From NCBI GenBank assembly GCA_014529385.2, contig CM043971.1, positions 92,243,340 through 92,307,339 of the forward strand: 64,000 nucleotides of DNA, in the 5' to 3' direction. The translations under genes were made by a program, and so were the position numbers. The notes under the pieces are model-generated. The model saw only the letters and a list, made by a program, of their open reading frames with translations, had not been told where the DNA came from and did not search any database. The stretch comes from Adiantum capillus-veneris (taxonomy: Eukaryota > Streptophyta > Polypodiopsida > Polypodiales > Pteridaceae). This document shows positions 41,537 through 54,402 of the stretch, one piece after another. Every line of letters begins with the position of its first letter. The first letter of the stretch is position 1.

Positions 41537-44500
41537 GGAAAAGAGGGGATGACTTTATGGGAAATCCTCTTTTTGAATTAACTTGGTTTGGTTACGCTAA
41601 ATTAACCTTCAAAACGTCAACTTCTCCTTGAGAAAATTAAAAATTAATCTAATTTGCATCACTAAACAAAACCTTGCATATATACAACCAACCAAGAAGT
41701 TATGTTTTTCTTATAAGGAAAAAGGATTGCTTATTTAAATTGAAGAGCTTAAGTGTGAATTTAAGTAAGCATGAAAGTAAATCTCTTTCAAGAATGGGAA
41801 ATAACAAGATAAACTTACCTTAGTGTGTATATGGTAGGGTCTTCTCTTTGCTTTGGAAGAGCAACGACGAAGTGTATTGATGTAACTGGTTCTTTTTCGC
41901 TTCACTTTGCTTGAACAACACCAATTTGGCTATGGGAATAAAGAGCGGTTAAGAAAATTTAAGCTATGAAAATCTTGTAAGTTAGGAGAGAGAAGGTGAA
42001 GAGTGTAATGGTAATTTGGATTATTGGTTATGGCTTCTCTTGAGGAGAGAGGGATGTGTAGGGGTGTGTGTGAAGGAGGATTAGCTTTGGCTTTCATAGC
42101 TCACTATCAAGCTTGCACTTTCAAAATGTGAAGAGAAGTGTTTAATGAGTAGAGAAGGCCTCCTTTTGATGGTCAAAACTTGACAATTATGGTTATGACA
42201 CTATCTTTGAGGTCACGGATTCAAGCATCGATATCATGCAGAGAACTCTAAGGGAATGATTATCTTATCAATTTCATCTCCAATCTAGGGCTTTGGCTAT
42301 GAGCAACCCTGGATCATTAAAGGGCCATATGGGCTACAAGATAGGAAAGATTAATGAGACCAAAGCAGGTTTCTATGATGCTCCTCACCCTTGAACAAGG
42401 GGATTTCTTTTACTTTTTTTAGTTGATTAATCATATCTAATGAAATAGGAAAAGTTTCCTAGTAGTAAAAGCAAGTCAGGCATGGCTGATGACTTACAAG
42501 GAAAGGGTATTCGATAAAGTTGATCATTAATTACTATTCCAAGAAGCCACCAGACATCTCTTTCTCTAGTTTGGAGTTTTGGATTTGCTAGGGCATGGAT
42601 CCTTGGCAGGTTTTTTGAGCTTAATGCAATAAAAATTGATTATGATCAACCTATTTTTGGCAAGTCGGATCTGACGTGTTTGCAAGGTAATTGGAAATGG
42701 GTGCATGCAAGCAGTATTAGGCAACTTAGGTATGCTTCATTTGTGCAATTAATGTAGGTATTTATATGCTTTGAATATGGTATCCTGCTCAATAAGGTCA
42801 ACAATTCCATAGAAATTTGTTGAAAAGCAAAGCTACATGCTATATTCAACACATGTAAACAATTTACAATTTTGAAATGATCTTGCAGAGGTTTTTACCA
42901 TGTCAACTTGACAAACAAAGGTTGCTTTGGCCAAGTAGAGTTTGCATTTAGATGAAGTTTGATAGCTATGTTTCTTGAGTTATCTCTTTCAATATTGGGC
43001 AATCTCATAATTCTCAATAATTTGTACAATTCGGCAAGGCTAGTTCTTTATGCAAGCTTGACACGATCGATTTTATTTTCCTTTGACATCCGTGTGTCAA
43101 CAAGAGCACCTTTCAGCTATGAGCTATCTGTCCTTGTACTTTATCATCTTTTCGATGAACTTATGCGAAGTAAGGCTTCACTTTTGTGCATCTTTCCTAG
43201 AAGTTTCCAAAGTTTGCAATATGCTATTAGCATACGAACTTGGGGAAACTTGGCAGCATGTCTACCTGGTTTTTATATTTGAGGTGGGAATAAACCAATC
43301 CATGAGGGCATATAAATTACATCCATCGACATCTCTAAAATTATTAGCATACATAGCTATGAGTCAGATTCAAGAGAAGGAAATAACTCTCAGAGTGGCG
43401 ACAAGGTTAGAGAATGGTTCTACTTGTTTTTCTATCTTTTAGTTTTCATTTGAAAAAGATTTCTCATTTGTACAAAGCAAAGTGTTTTAACAGAATTAAC
43501 GCAAAGCAAGGCTTCTATTCCATGCCATTTTACTATCCATTGACTTTGAATCAAAGATAATGGTGCACAAGTTTGGCAAATAGAGTGTATAAGCTCACAG
43601 TTGGTAACGACAAACTGTGATGTATCCATGCTAGTGCAATCATGCAAGGCACATATGACATCAGTTCAAAATATTGCTACCAGCATTGAATCCAATGGCT
43701 TATCACACATTTTTTTGATATGCATGCATGACATGCTAGTACAGTGGGTTTCACTCCATTGAATCCTTGTTTATGCCTTTGCTATCACATCAACCACTCT
43801 TTTCAGAAAGAATTGAGGATGGTAGATTGGCTTGTGATTGTTGTATATATCTATAGCATCGGGCACTTTACATCATTGGCTCTATGTACAAGGTGCCGCC
43901 AATGTAGATGATGCTTTATTCAAGTAGGCCTATCAAGCCACTAATTCATGAGACAATATGAATATCCTAAGAGAGCCTCAAAGTAGAGGATCTCTTGTTT
44001 GAACACCCATGAAAATTTAGTACGACTACCTTATTTGGAGTGTTAGACATCTTTCTCTTCTGTTTATGGACATATAAGATTCTTTCATGATCCTGTTGTG
44101 AATAAGATTTCGACTTGATCAAATATGTTTCTTAGTCGCATCATTGATTGTGTCTCTAGGAGTGGTATTTTTTATGGGTATGACTCGACTAATACACAAT
44201 CACTCCATAAGTGTTGATGGTCATAGGTTGATCTCCTCATAGTTTTACTTTTAGGGAAGGAAGTCTAAAATTTTCCAAAGGGTAGTGTACAAGTTTAACT
44301 TCCCAAGTTGATTCCAATCACTATTAGACACGACAGATCGTGTTGGTCACCACTGACTACTAGTTTGAGTAATTTACATGCAAGTCTAACCAAGATGATT
44401 ACCAGTTCAATACTGCATTATTTTTGCTAATCTTTCATTTAGCGTTTAACAAGTCAAGAACATACTCACTCTTTAAGGCTAGTTTTTTTGGTAAGGCACC

Positions 44501-45539
44501 TTTTAGGTTGTATCTTTTAGGTTTGCAAAGTGCACTTGAATATGGGTAAGTGAACGCTATGCTCAACCTCTAGAGGCACACATATGATTTGGTTTTATTT
44601 CGTGTTTTAATATTCTTTGATTGACTTTTCTAAGTAGGATATATAAGCTTGATTGCTTTCATCCATTTAGCTCTTCAAAGACATAATAAGGTCATGTAAA
44701 AGGAAAGAATTTTGGGTCGTATTGTCCTGATACATTTATGCATTATGTAGTTATGGACCTACATGGTAGGGTTTCGTTTGTCACATGTTGTCACAAGAGG
44801 AACAACATGGTTTAGGAACACATGGAGTTTGGTTTGGCTGTTGTGGATCAAAGATTATGAGGGTCCCTCTCACTCATGTCGTTGAGAGTTTACAGTTACC
44901 TCCACACACAAGTACATTGCGTACTTGATGGATGTCAATTTTTTTGGACATCCTTATATGAGACATATTCCACATGTGGAGAACATAAGTCTCTAGGATT
45001 GACTATGGCACCCATTATGTGTTACAATTATGTGTTATGATAGAGTCCCTAGGTGCTAGTCACATCTGTTTGCTAGACCACTCATAGCACATCATATTAG
45101 GAACACTATCAGTGTCCAAAAATTGTTGGATACATAGTAAGACTTGTTAAGGTTACTAATACTGTTGAGAAACTTAAACGGATAGTTGTTTACACATGTA
45201 GTACGCTATGCTATGTAATGAACATGTTTCATCTAGTACCTATATGTGATTCATTTTCACATTCTGCTATGGTTGAAATATGTTAGCACAACTTTTACAT
45301 GGAAAGTATTTAATTCTTTCCCTCTAGGATGTGAGTATAAAGTTAGCTATAAGTATTGGCAAGTATGGTCATGGATATGCGGGTTTGAATTTGTCTTTGC
45401 TAAATACATGCACACTAGATGTTATGGGCCCTAGTTTCTAACAAAGGCTGCATTGGAGTCGAATGCGCATTCATGATATTAGTAGCTTCTAAAGCATTTT
45501 GCACTCTATGTGCGGCCTCTCTGTGAGATTAATTGTGGG
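41537..45539. other. No gene recognised; AT-rich intergenic DNA
   Basis: About 4 kb with only short ORFs and no repeat shared with the rest of the window. The right part (from ~44200) may be decayed gypsy pol upstream of the integrase remnant at 45540, but I could not align RT motifs. Confidence 0.45.
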
Positions 45540-46285
45540 CCTATCAATCACCAATAGTGGTCATGGATCAGTTTAGGTAGTGATAGATAAGTTGACTAAA
45601 ACTTTGTACAATTCATCAATTTCCACTTTTTCCAATCTCTCAAGTTAACCAAGTTGGTTGTTCCAGTCATTTTGGAGGATAGTCTCTAAATGGTGGGGAA
45701 ACACACCTCAATACTGCAGTCATCTAGAATTGTTAATATTGTGCTAAAGGATATGCTAAGTGCATACATTAGCACCGATCAATCCAATTGGAAAGGTTAT
45801 CTCTTTAGTTGGAATTTGTTTTGCATGAGGCAAAGCATGTTGTGACTAGGTTTAGTCCTCAGTTGATGGCCAATTATGATGGTTTTGTTTATCGATGAAG
45901 ATAACAAGGCAAGAACTTCATCTTTGTTGATGAGTTATGTCAGCATGTTAGTTTCATGGAAAGTAAGAAGAGGTATACTTTTAGACACCTCTTAGTTGTA
46001 GTAACTTGTTTAGCATACTCTAGTGAGTTATAAATGGATTTTAGACATTATGTTGGATATGGGCCGGTTACACAAAATGGTTGCAAAGGGACAATAATGT
46101 GGAAAATCAAGAGGTTTCTCTTGATTTCATTCAACCTCCTACTAAACCGTGTTCCAGTCCAATGGATGATTGGATCAATGAAGGATGCCACCGTGAAAAA
46201 CATTAGTGCTCTTATGAAGATATCACCACTTTTGTTTTCAAGGACAAAAATGCTTCTCCAAGGGAGGAGTAATGTGAGGCCTAGG
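45540..46285 (+). pseudogene. Strongly decayed Ty3/gypsy integrase end
   Basis: Scattered plus-strand motifs in the right order over shifting frames: VIDKLTKT (integrase VVVDRLTK block, ~45585), NIVLKDMLSAYISTDQSNWK (~45737-45795), an LVEFCYNEAKH-like segment (~45807), SPQLMANYDG, then VPVQW...KDAT (~46151-46195) and KMLLQGRSNV (~46245), which is the typical end of a gypsy polyprotein. Each is weak alone, but order and spacing support integrase plus chromodomain-like tail. Confidence 0.6.
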
Positions 46286-46737
46286 GTAAGACCGGGCAGG
46301 CCAAGGGCCAGGACGGACATGCAGTAAAGGGGTCCTATAAATAGCAAGGCCAAGGACCTGTATAGGGCATGAGTGGGTGGTTATTTGCATGTGTCAATCC
46401 CCTCTGTCCTACACTCAAGGTTTGGTATGGTACATGCATTGTGGAGTGTTTTGAAAAAGCTTTTTGTTCTTAAGATGCAAAAATGTCCCGCAAGGGAAAG
46501 GGCCTGATTGTTGAGACTAAGATATATGAGTGCATGGATAGAGAGTCTAGTGATCTATAGCTTTCTATGCATTGGTTTCATTCATTCATGCATGACCATT
46601 ATCACACTTTATTTGACTTTCTATCTTGTGGTCAGTCTTGGCACAAACATTGCAAAGAAAAGAATTTTTTCTACCTATATTGTGGAGAATGCCTTGCATT
46701 CTCTATGATCATTGGTTGAATCTTGATGCATGGCCTT

Positions 46738-46862
46738 TTTGCTGATGTGATTGCTATTTCCACTAATTTTAGGGATAGTGTTCACTATCTAGCATGGACA
46801 CTTTTGGAGATGACATTGCTATTTCCACTAACTTTAGCGATGATGTTCACCATCTAGCATGG
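46738..46862. repeat. Tandem duplication, ~67-bp unit
   Basis: GATGTGATTGCTATTTCCAC...CACTATCTAGCATGGAC and GATGACATTGCTATTTCCAC...CACCATCTAGCATGGAT are adjacent copies. Confidence 0.85.
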
Positions 46863-47033
46863 ATCATTGTTCACGAGCACAAGACATGGACAGGCTTTGT
46901 TTGTACCTTTTGTATGCATAGCAGAAGGACAATAACTTGTGCTACTAATTCATTTTTTTGGATTTCACATTCAACTTGCATTATTGACAATGTTGGACTT
47001 TGGGTGGTCATTAATAATGGTATATATGATGTC

Positions 47034-47036
<3 letters not shown>

Positions 47037-47076
<40 letters not shown>
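47037..47076. repeat. (GT)n microsatellite
   Basis: Perfect GT run of about 38 bp. Confidence 0.95.
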
Positions 47077-47078
<2 letters not shown>

Positions 47079-48217
47079 CTCCTACTAGATGTTTGTACAA
47101 GGATTGACTAATGTTTACTTGTGTGTTTACATTTTGATTTTGGAAGCCATGTACATGAGATATGATTGGTTGGGTTGAGAGGTTTTTCCATGCATCAAAG
47201 ATGGTTATTGATGGTCACATTGTTGTGCTCTATCATGGAGTTTATGGGTATTTCAATAGCATTGGTGTCCATGTTGAGGTAATGCTCTTTCTAAATATGC
47301 ACATTTTCTTAGATCATTGTTGTATATTATTTTCTTGTTGTTCTAGATGTATGCATTGTGAAGTAGTGTCATTGTTCTCCCTTACATAGAATGCATAAGG
47401 TTGGCATGTAGCCACCTTGCTTTATGGCTGATAACACCCCACTATTCAATCAGTTTGGCATGTAGTCTTCAAATTTAATCACGATGCATTATCTCTCAGA
47501 GCCCTCCTAGGCTAGATCATCATATCAAGGGAGCCATGACAACATTGCTTGTAGTGGAGTCATTCCCTCATCACATGTTTTTTTGAGCTAGTTTATAGGC
47601 ATGTAGGTTTTGGTTTGGAGTTAGGATGTTGCACAATTCTTGTATTGGCTGGATGCTTGGCTTTTATGCCGGTGTGTATTGTGGTTGATATCAATGAAGC
47701 TTTGATATCAAGATATGTGCAACCATTTCTCCACACTTAAAAGTGGAGTATGGGGGGGGGCTCCACCCCTTTTGATATTGAAGACGAGGGTGACATGCCA
47801 TCACGTGTTAACCCCTTTGGTGAATTGTGAGCCTACCCTCCCTCTCTATATTTCATGTTTCCATGTTACTTCCATTTTTATTATCGTCTTTTTGGTTCCA
47901 TTTTTCAATATATATGTATCATGGACACAAAGTGAGACAACTGGCAATTCACGAGATTTGTTGTTTTTCTATGTTGTGGGTTATGTATTGATTTCATGTG
48001 GACTATGGGCCTTAACATTTTCTTGTCTCATATGTGTTACCAATGAAGGTTGAGGGGACAATGAGAACCATGATTTGCAATAGAAAACGTGATTTGACTT
48101 CCATGAGGAGCATCAAAGGAGAAATGTCTTTATTGATGATGAGTGGGAGGACTCATTGTGATAGAGTAATTGTAGCATCAATTGACTTTTGCGAGTGCAG
48201 ATGGTTGCATACTACAA

Positions 48218-48500
48218 TTTCTTTTGACTTCATAATACTCATTTTACATGACGACATTGCATGAATCCCTCTTTTGAATGTAGAATGTAGTATTTGGGTT
48301 ATAATGTAGTTCTTTTGACTTCATAATACACACTTTACCTCATGATATTGCTATTATTTCTTTTGACTTCATAATACGCATTTTACTTCATTATATTGCT
48401 ATTATCTCTTTTGACTTCATAATACACATTTCACTTCATGATATTCCATGAATTCTTCTTTTGAATGTAAAAGGTAATATTTGGGTTATAATCCAGTTCA
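48218..48500. repeat. Minisatellite with 49-bp units inside a larger duplication
   Basis: TTTTGACTTCATAATACNCA starts four units (about 48222, 48312, 48360, 48409). The first and last units are followed by a shared ATGAATYCYTCTTTTGAATGTA and GGGTTATAATNNAGTT block. The structure is thus A-B-A-A-A-B. Confidence 0.88.
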
Positions 48501-51500
48501 ATATTTTTTTGATTCTATGAGTCTTGTCGAGTTGCATTGGGTGTCCTTGAAAGTTTGAACTAAAGACTATAGCATTTTTTGTTGTAGTGAATGACTTGGC
48601 CTTGCAAGCTTATATTTTCTTATTCTTTAGGTTTTGTAGTCACCTCAAATTGTTATAGAAACTACTCAATTTGATTTGATTTGATTTGTAATTACTTCTC
48701 TTCTACTTTTGTTCATGAACTTTCCAAGTGCATGATTTTGTGGAGCTACATCTTGATGGCAGTCGAAGTTAAGGATGGTATAGGACATTGCATAAACTTG
48801 CGACTAGCACAACATAGAGTGGAACACATATCACCACATGAGGCATAATCATTTAGCCATTTGCTCAAGTTTTTGTTCCCTCGGGAGATCTTGCTAGGCT
48901 ATGGTAAAACTCAAGAACTATTGACAATGTTGAGCTCTACAGTTGATGTTTTAAGGAGGAAACAAGACGCCAAGCAAGCCAAGCAAGGAAGATGTAGAGG
49001 TGCAACCACATAAAAATGAAAAAGAGAAGAGCACACATTCGAGACTGGACATGGACACTATTAAGCTCTATGTGTGTGTGTGTGTGTGTGTGCACATGCC
49101 AAAAATGAGGTCAAAGAGTGCCAAATTATGGTATCTAAAGCAAATTTTTTGAAGGCTACATGACACAAGTCATTGGGGAGAATGCATGCAAAAGTGTAAC
49201 TCCAATTCTTCCTCTCCTCCTGTTCTTCTTGTAAGGGTCCCTACTGTCAAATCTATCTATCATCAATTTTGTTTGTTGCATGGCAAAGGTTTCAATTGTT
49301 GATGTACTGAAGTTGGTGTTTACTGTTTTGTTGGCACCTTCTACTTGAGTTTTTAGTTATCTCTTTTATCTTCCTTCATAAGTCCATGGAGTGGACTATT
49401 TATTTGGCTATCTCATTTCTTGTATATGTCATGCATGCAATGTGGTTTCTTCCAACCTATTTGATGCAAATACTCATGCATGTATCAAGATTCCTATTTG
49501 TTAGTAAGCTATCATTTAGGTTGAGACATGCTCTTGTTCTCTTTTACTTTTATACAAATCTCCCACTATTCTACTCTAAAAAGACAAAAATGCATTTTTC
49601 TTAAATTTATCTAAAAGGAAAGATCAAACAAAGCAAGAAAGAAAAAAGAGAGTCAACATAGAGAATAAATAAGCCTTCGCTCTGATATATTTACTATCCT
49701 TAATTGAGCTTTTCATAACTGTAATTGTAACACTAGCAATGTAGCCATGGATTTGATATCATTGCAATAACTGATGATAGAGCATCCCCACAAAATGTGC
49801 AAAACAACACATTATACTAGAGAAAACCCTATAGGCATATCATTGCAATGACGATCATCTACAAGACATGCTATTATAAAAGCATATGAGAGTAAAGAGG
49901 GAGAGTGAGAGTAACATAAGCACCTCCAAGATTGGAATGATACACATACCACCTTGAGAGAGAAGAGAAGAGGGAAGAAGATCAACACCATATGGGGGAA
50001 AAAGCTACTCCCCACACATGGGTCCCTCAATAAACCCATGTGAGCCTATTTATATATTTTAAAACCAGTACACCAATAGAGAGAGAGTTTATAAGTAAAG
50101 ATTTTATCCGACAAAATTTGGCATCCATTGTTGCATTCTTGGAGGTAACACAACCGTCTAGGTTGCTTTCCACTTATTGGCCATACAAAATATCAATTTA
50201 TGCACCATAAATAAATACCATTACAACCTATTGTTGCTCACATAACAAGTAATTGTTTCTATGTCACAAGAACAAGTAGCTTACATGATAAGCTCATTCT
50301 AGGATTGAATTCAAGATCATAGGAGACTTCTTGCAAGATCTATGTCATCTCTCTAACTCATGTTGATAAAGCCAATGAAGAAAAAGTCACTAGGACTATA
50401 AGAATTCTCTAATGGATTGAACAAAAAGAATCAAATGAAGACAAAGAGCTAGCTCTTAATACACCTTTTGATGAGTGTAAATCTCTTGCAAAATCAGAAC
50501 TTAAAAATTTGTGTGGAAAATAGCACAATTGAGACAAAGCCCTTATTGAATATTGGTTAAAACTCAAGTCAAGTTCTCATAGCTTAAAGTGTAGAATCAA
50601 CAACAAAAGCCAAAGCTAGCACAAGTCCCAAACTAGATATATACTCAATGGCTAACGCTTCTCAACTTAAGAAGTCAAATAAAATGCATGCTGAAAGAGA
50701 GCTTCCAAGGGTGATAGCTAAAGGTGAAGTAGAGCTGTATATGACAAGCACTTTTGATCCAATTCACTCCGCTTGTTTTCATCAATATATCTATAAATTT
50801 AATCTTTTTTTAACACACACTTATTGATATGTTCATTTTTCTTTTAGTGAATGTCTCTTTTGAAACTTCAAAATCCAACATATGCTATCTTTAGCAGATG
50901 CATTCTTGGTGTGAGTTGCACTTGTAATTGTTAATGGTCTTGCATACAACTTCTAGTTTATGAGCTAGGTTGTCAATGTGTGACATAAAACTTAGTGGTT
51001 TATAACATTTCTGGCAAATTAAGACAAATTTGTGCTTATGGTTTTGTGATGGCCATTGAAGACAAATGTTACACAAATACATTTTCTATGCTTCACATGT
51101 TTGCTTGAGGATGTCTCCTATGTAGTAGGAGTTTAGTTCATTGATAATTTTTGAGCTTGCGTGCTTTATTTGATGTATATATGTGTGCATCTATATGGTT
51201 CAAAAACTTGACCTCCTTCTATATTTCTCACATTTATATACAAATCTATGGATACTACCTTGTACCAATGCCTATTATTTTCATTTTATGACAGTCATCT
51301 TGACTCAATTTTGCATAGCCTTTTGTGAGGGTCCCGATGACAATTTTTAAAGAAAAACATTACAATTGGGTTACCCATTGTGTGGAGTTAAATTGATGGA
51401 GATCTATTTATCATAGCCTTGCCATTGAACATGTATTGATGGGTTTAGGTATACATTAGCCATGTTGGCATGCTAGTCATTGTGTCAATTTGATTAGGCT

Positions 51501-52021
51501 AAAAGATGAGATGCTCATGACATCCCCTTGTGAGAAAGGCTCACCAAATCCTTCAAATATGATGTCTCCAACAATCCTTAAACAACATGATGATTGCCTT
51601 GATCGTGTAGTTCTTGCCCTTCTTCCACTAAAGATAATTGTAGTGGCATTATGGGTGGCAACAATTCTTCCTCTTCATCAAGTGCTACATAAAAAACTTT
51701 TGTTAGAAGGAAAAATCCTCCCTAGAAAAGGCCTTTTGGATTTATGTTTCCCTATGATCATTATAAAGCGAGCAACCTTTTGCATGTCATAGTATATGTT
51801 TAGCGGTTAAGCCAGCTATCATGTCTGAGAGGATTGGCTAGAGTTGGATGCACTTGCAAAATCTATGATGAACTTGTACTAGGCATAGTCTCTTTATCAT
51901 ACATTAATCAAGTAGAAGATCACAAAGTCTCTTTGGCATATATTGTGCAATACGTATGAGGAAGAGAAAGCTTCTAAAAGGTGTACCTTATCCAGGAACT
52001 ATTTGATTTCTAGATGAAGGG

Positions 52022-52365
52022 AAGTAAGGCCAAAGAGGCTAAGAAAGAGGGTGGTTCCACTGCAAATGCTGGTTCCACTACAAATGCAGCCATTGTTGAG
52101 TCTTCTGTAAAAGGACACTATCATGCTGATGTTGATGCAGAATGGGCTTTTAGTGCAGAGTGCACTTACAATCCTGCTCTCCATGATGCATGCATGTCAG
52201 TTGCTGCAGATTCACATGTGTGGTATTTTGACAGTGGTATTACAAAGCACATTACCTCACATCGTGAATTGTTCACCTCTCTCGAGTCTCTCCCTCATGG
52301 GAATTTAGTCACTTGTGCCAACAATGCCTCTTATCCGGTTCAGGGAGTTGGAAAGATTGTGCTTA
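52022..52365 (+). pseudogene. copia copy 4: gag-protease fragment
   Basis: The plus-strand frame KAKEAKKEGGSTANAGSTTNA, YHADVDAEWAFSAECTYNPALHDA, WYFDSGITKHITSHRELFT, SYPVQGVGKIVLT matches the gag end and protease of copies 1 and 2. The active site is FDSGIT (Ala to Ile). Similarity begins after the CCHC knuckle and ends at 52365, where the sequence passes directly into gypsy gag (minus strand). No LTR is present on either side. Confidence 0.92.
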
Positions 52366-54402
52366 CTATGGATGTGGTGGTTGTGGTCCCAGCACTGGAG
52401 GTGGTAAGGGTGTTGTTTGAACAACATTTTGGGCCTTAGGGACCATGTGTTGTGATGTTTGTTCAAGAGGTGGGTCCGACATCAATGCAGGCACTCGAGG
52501 TGTGTCTATCCATGCTAGGGTTGGTCTATTGGCCATCGCGTGCTTAAATACTATGCAATCCTTAGCTTGATGACCATAACTCCCACAGGCATTGCAATTC
52601 CCATTGAATTTCACTCTAAAAGTAGGGCATTCGCTGGTACTATGTGGTCCATAGCATACTGAGCACCATTGTTGCTCCCTTCTTGGATACATATGGTTGT
52701 TTTGCGGAGCAGGATTGTCTCTAAGACTCTCTTGAATGGCCTTGGTGAGATCTGCTAAAGTCATCTCAGATATCTTTGGCTCCTTAGCAATAGGCTTTAA
52801 GGTCATTGGCTGATGCCGATGCTTGCGAGCTAATAGATTTAAGCTCAACCGACACTCTTTCTCCTTGAATCATTAAATTGTCCTCCAATTGGATCGCATT
52901 GGTAGTGACTTATTCCCAAGTGGTGATACCTCTAATGACTAGTCCATTGTAGATATCCTCATGTCGTAATCCCCTAATGAATCTATCAAGCAATTGATTA
53001 TTATTGAAGCGCTCATTTGAGTTACAACGAGAATTCAAATGCTTCAAGCGACTAATAAAGTCTCTCACCGACTCTCCTTCCTCTCGTTGGGCTTTCTGGA
53101 GCTGAGAGGATACACCCCAAAGCACTCCCTCTCGTATGTATTCTTTTAAGAACAGTCTCCTAAGAGTAGGGTAAATCGTTTTTTCTTCCACCGTTAGGGT
53201 TCTATACCAATCCCCAGCCTTCCCACTTAAGGCTAGGCTTAAAGCATTACCCTTGGGCAGGTCATTGTGTTCTCCTAGAGAATCGCATATTTGTTCAACA
53301 CTTCAATATGCTTTCTCACATCCCCGTCTCCAATAAATTTTTGTATGAGCTTGGCTATTTGTACTACCTTACTTCTAGGTTCTCTATCAGGTGTGGTAAG
53401 CATATTCTCAGCAATAGAGCAACGGATAGCTTGAGAAAACGTTGCCAAGTCACCTAATTGAGCAGGAACCATGGGTGGATGTGCTCTAGAGACTACATGT
53501 GGAGTAGGTATTGGCATTGGGCTTGGCGTATAGGAAGCCCTTGGGTTCCACGTTTGGTATGATGTTGCGCCATGTGGCGGCCCAAAGTTCGCATGTGTGG
53601 CCCTAGGCATAGCAGACGTCGGATGTGACATGCTAATGCTAGCCGGTATGGTCCCATGTAAATAAGAGCTTGGGTGTTGTGGTCGTGGAGCATAGATTGT
53701 TGAAACAATGGGAGGGGTAGGAACTACATGAGTACGAGGACCCAAGGGTGTATACGATTGGTACACACTCGTAGATACTGTTGCAGGCATTGAGCTACCA
53801 TGTAGCAGTGCTTTACTAACAAATGAGGTCCATGGCGTGTTTCTTGGCATGCCCATCATTGGGGTAGGCATGGTAGCCATGGTGTCATCAAGGGAAAGAT
53901 GAGCTAGACTTGGAAAGGTAAAGCTATCACTTGTGGGCTCAGATTGCACTGAGACCCTTGGAGAAACCACATATGGAGGATCCATTGGACTTACTGAGGG
54001 AGTCTCCATTTGCGATAAGGTTGGTTGTTTATCCTTCCCTGTATCCAAGAATCTCATGAGACTTGTTGAAGTCATGTGGGTCCCCTTGTCTTGTCTCTCT
54101 AGTTCAATAACCCTATGGATGACCCCACAAACTCTTTGTTGTTGATCCCCCACACTAGTAGCAACCGTTGTGGATTGTAGGACATCTAACCAACCCATAT
54201 GATAGGTGTGACCTATGTATAGGTTGGTTAGAGTTTCCGTTTGTAGTTCGTACTCCCAGTTCTCATTTAAGAACGCTCCATCTAGGATTGAGGTGCTAGG
54301 GGTGTCCTTTGAACTAGATGCAATGTGGCTCTCTATGGGTTGACCCTTAGTGGTCGCTAATTCAAGAGCACTCGATTGCTCTCCTAGCAATGATATTGAC
54401 AT
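52366..54402 (-). pseudogene. gypsy gag in three frames, with two zinc knuckles
   Basis: 54402-53275 encodes a Pro/Thr/Ser/Met-rich N-terminal region (about 300 residues) and the start of the gag core (VVQIAKLIQKFIGDGDVRKHIEVLNKYA). A frameshift precedes 53191-52910, the core itself (TIYPTLRRLFLKEYIREG, QKAQREEGESVRDFISRLKHL, LLDRFIRGLRHEDIYN), ending at a TAA. A last frame, 52848-52366, has two knuckles: CSVCYGPHSTSEC (one residue short between the second Cys and His) and CNACGSYGHQAKDC (canonical). The duplicated knuckle and long Pro-rich N-terminus set it apart from the gypsy gag at 12-13.8 kb. Confidence 0.88.

Larger units (their letters stand above)
46286..52021. other. No gene recognised; intergenic DNA with minisatellites
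   Basis: Contains a ~67-bp tandem duplication (46738-46862), a GT tract (47037-47076), a 49-bp minisatellite (48218-48500), GT runs at 49072-49091 and generally AT-rich sequence. Short ORFs (for example 47715-48053, 51490-51792) have no recognisable motif. Confidence 0.5.

Noticed and set aside
46034-46327. 97-codon ORF as an independent gene
   Set aside because: Its middle part carries gypsy pol C-terminal motifs (VPVQW, KMLLQGRSNV), so it is part of a decayed retroelement.
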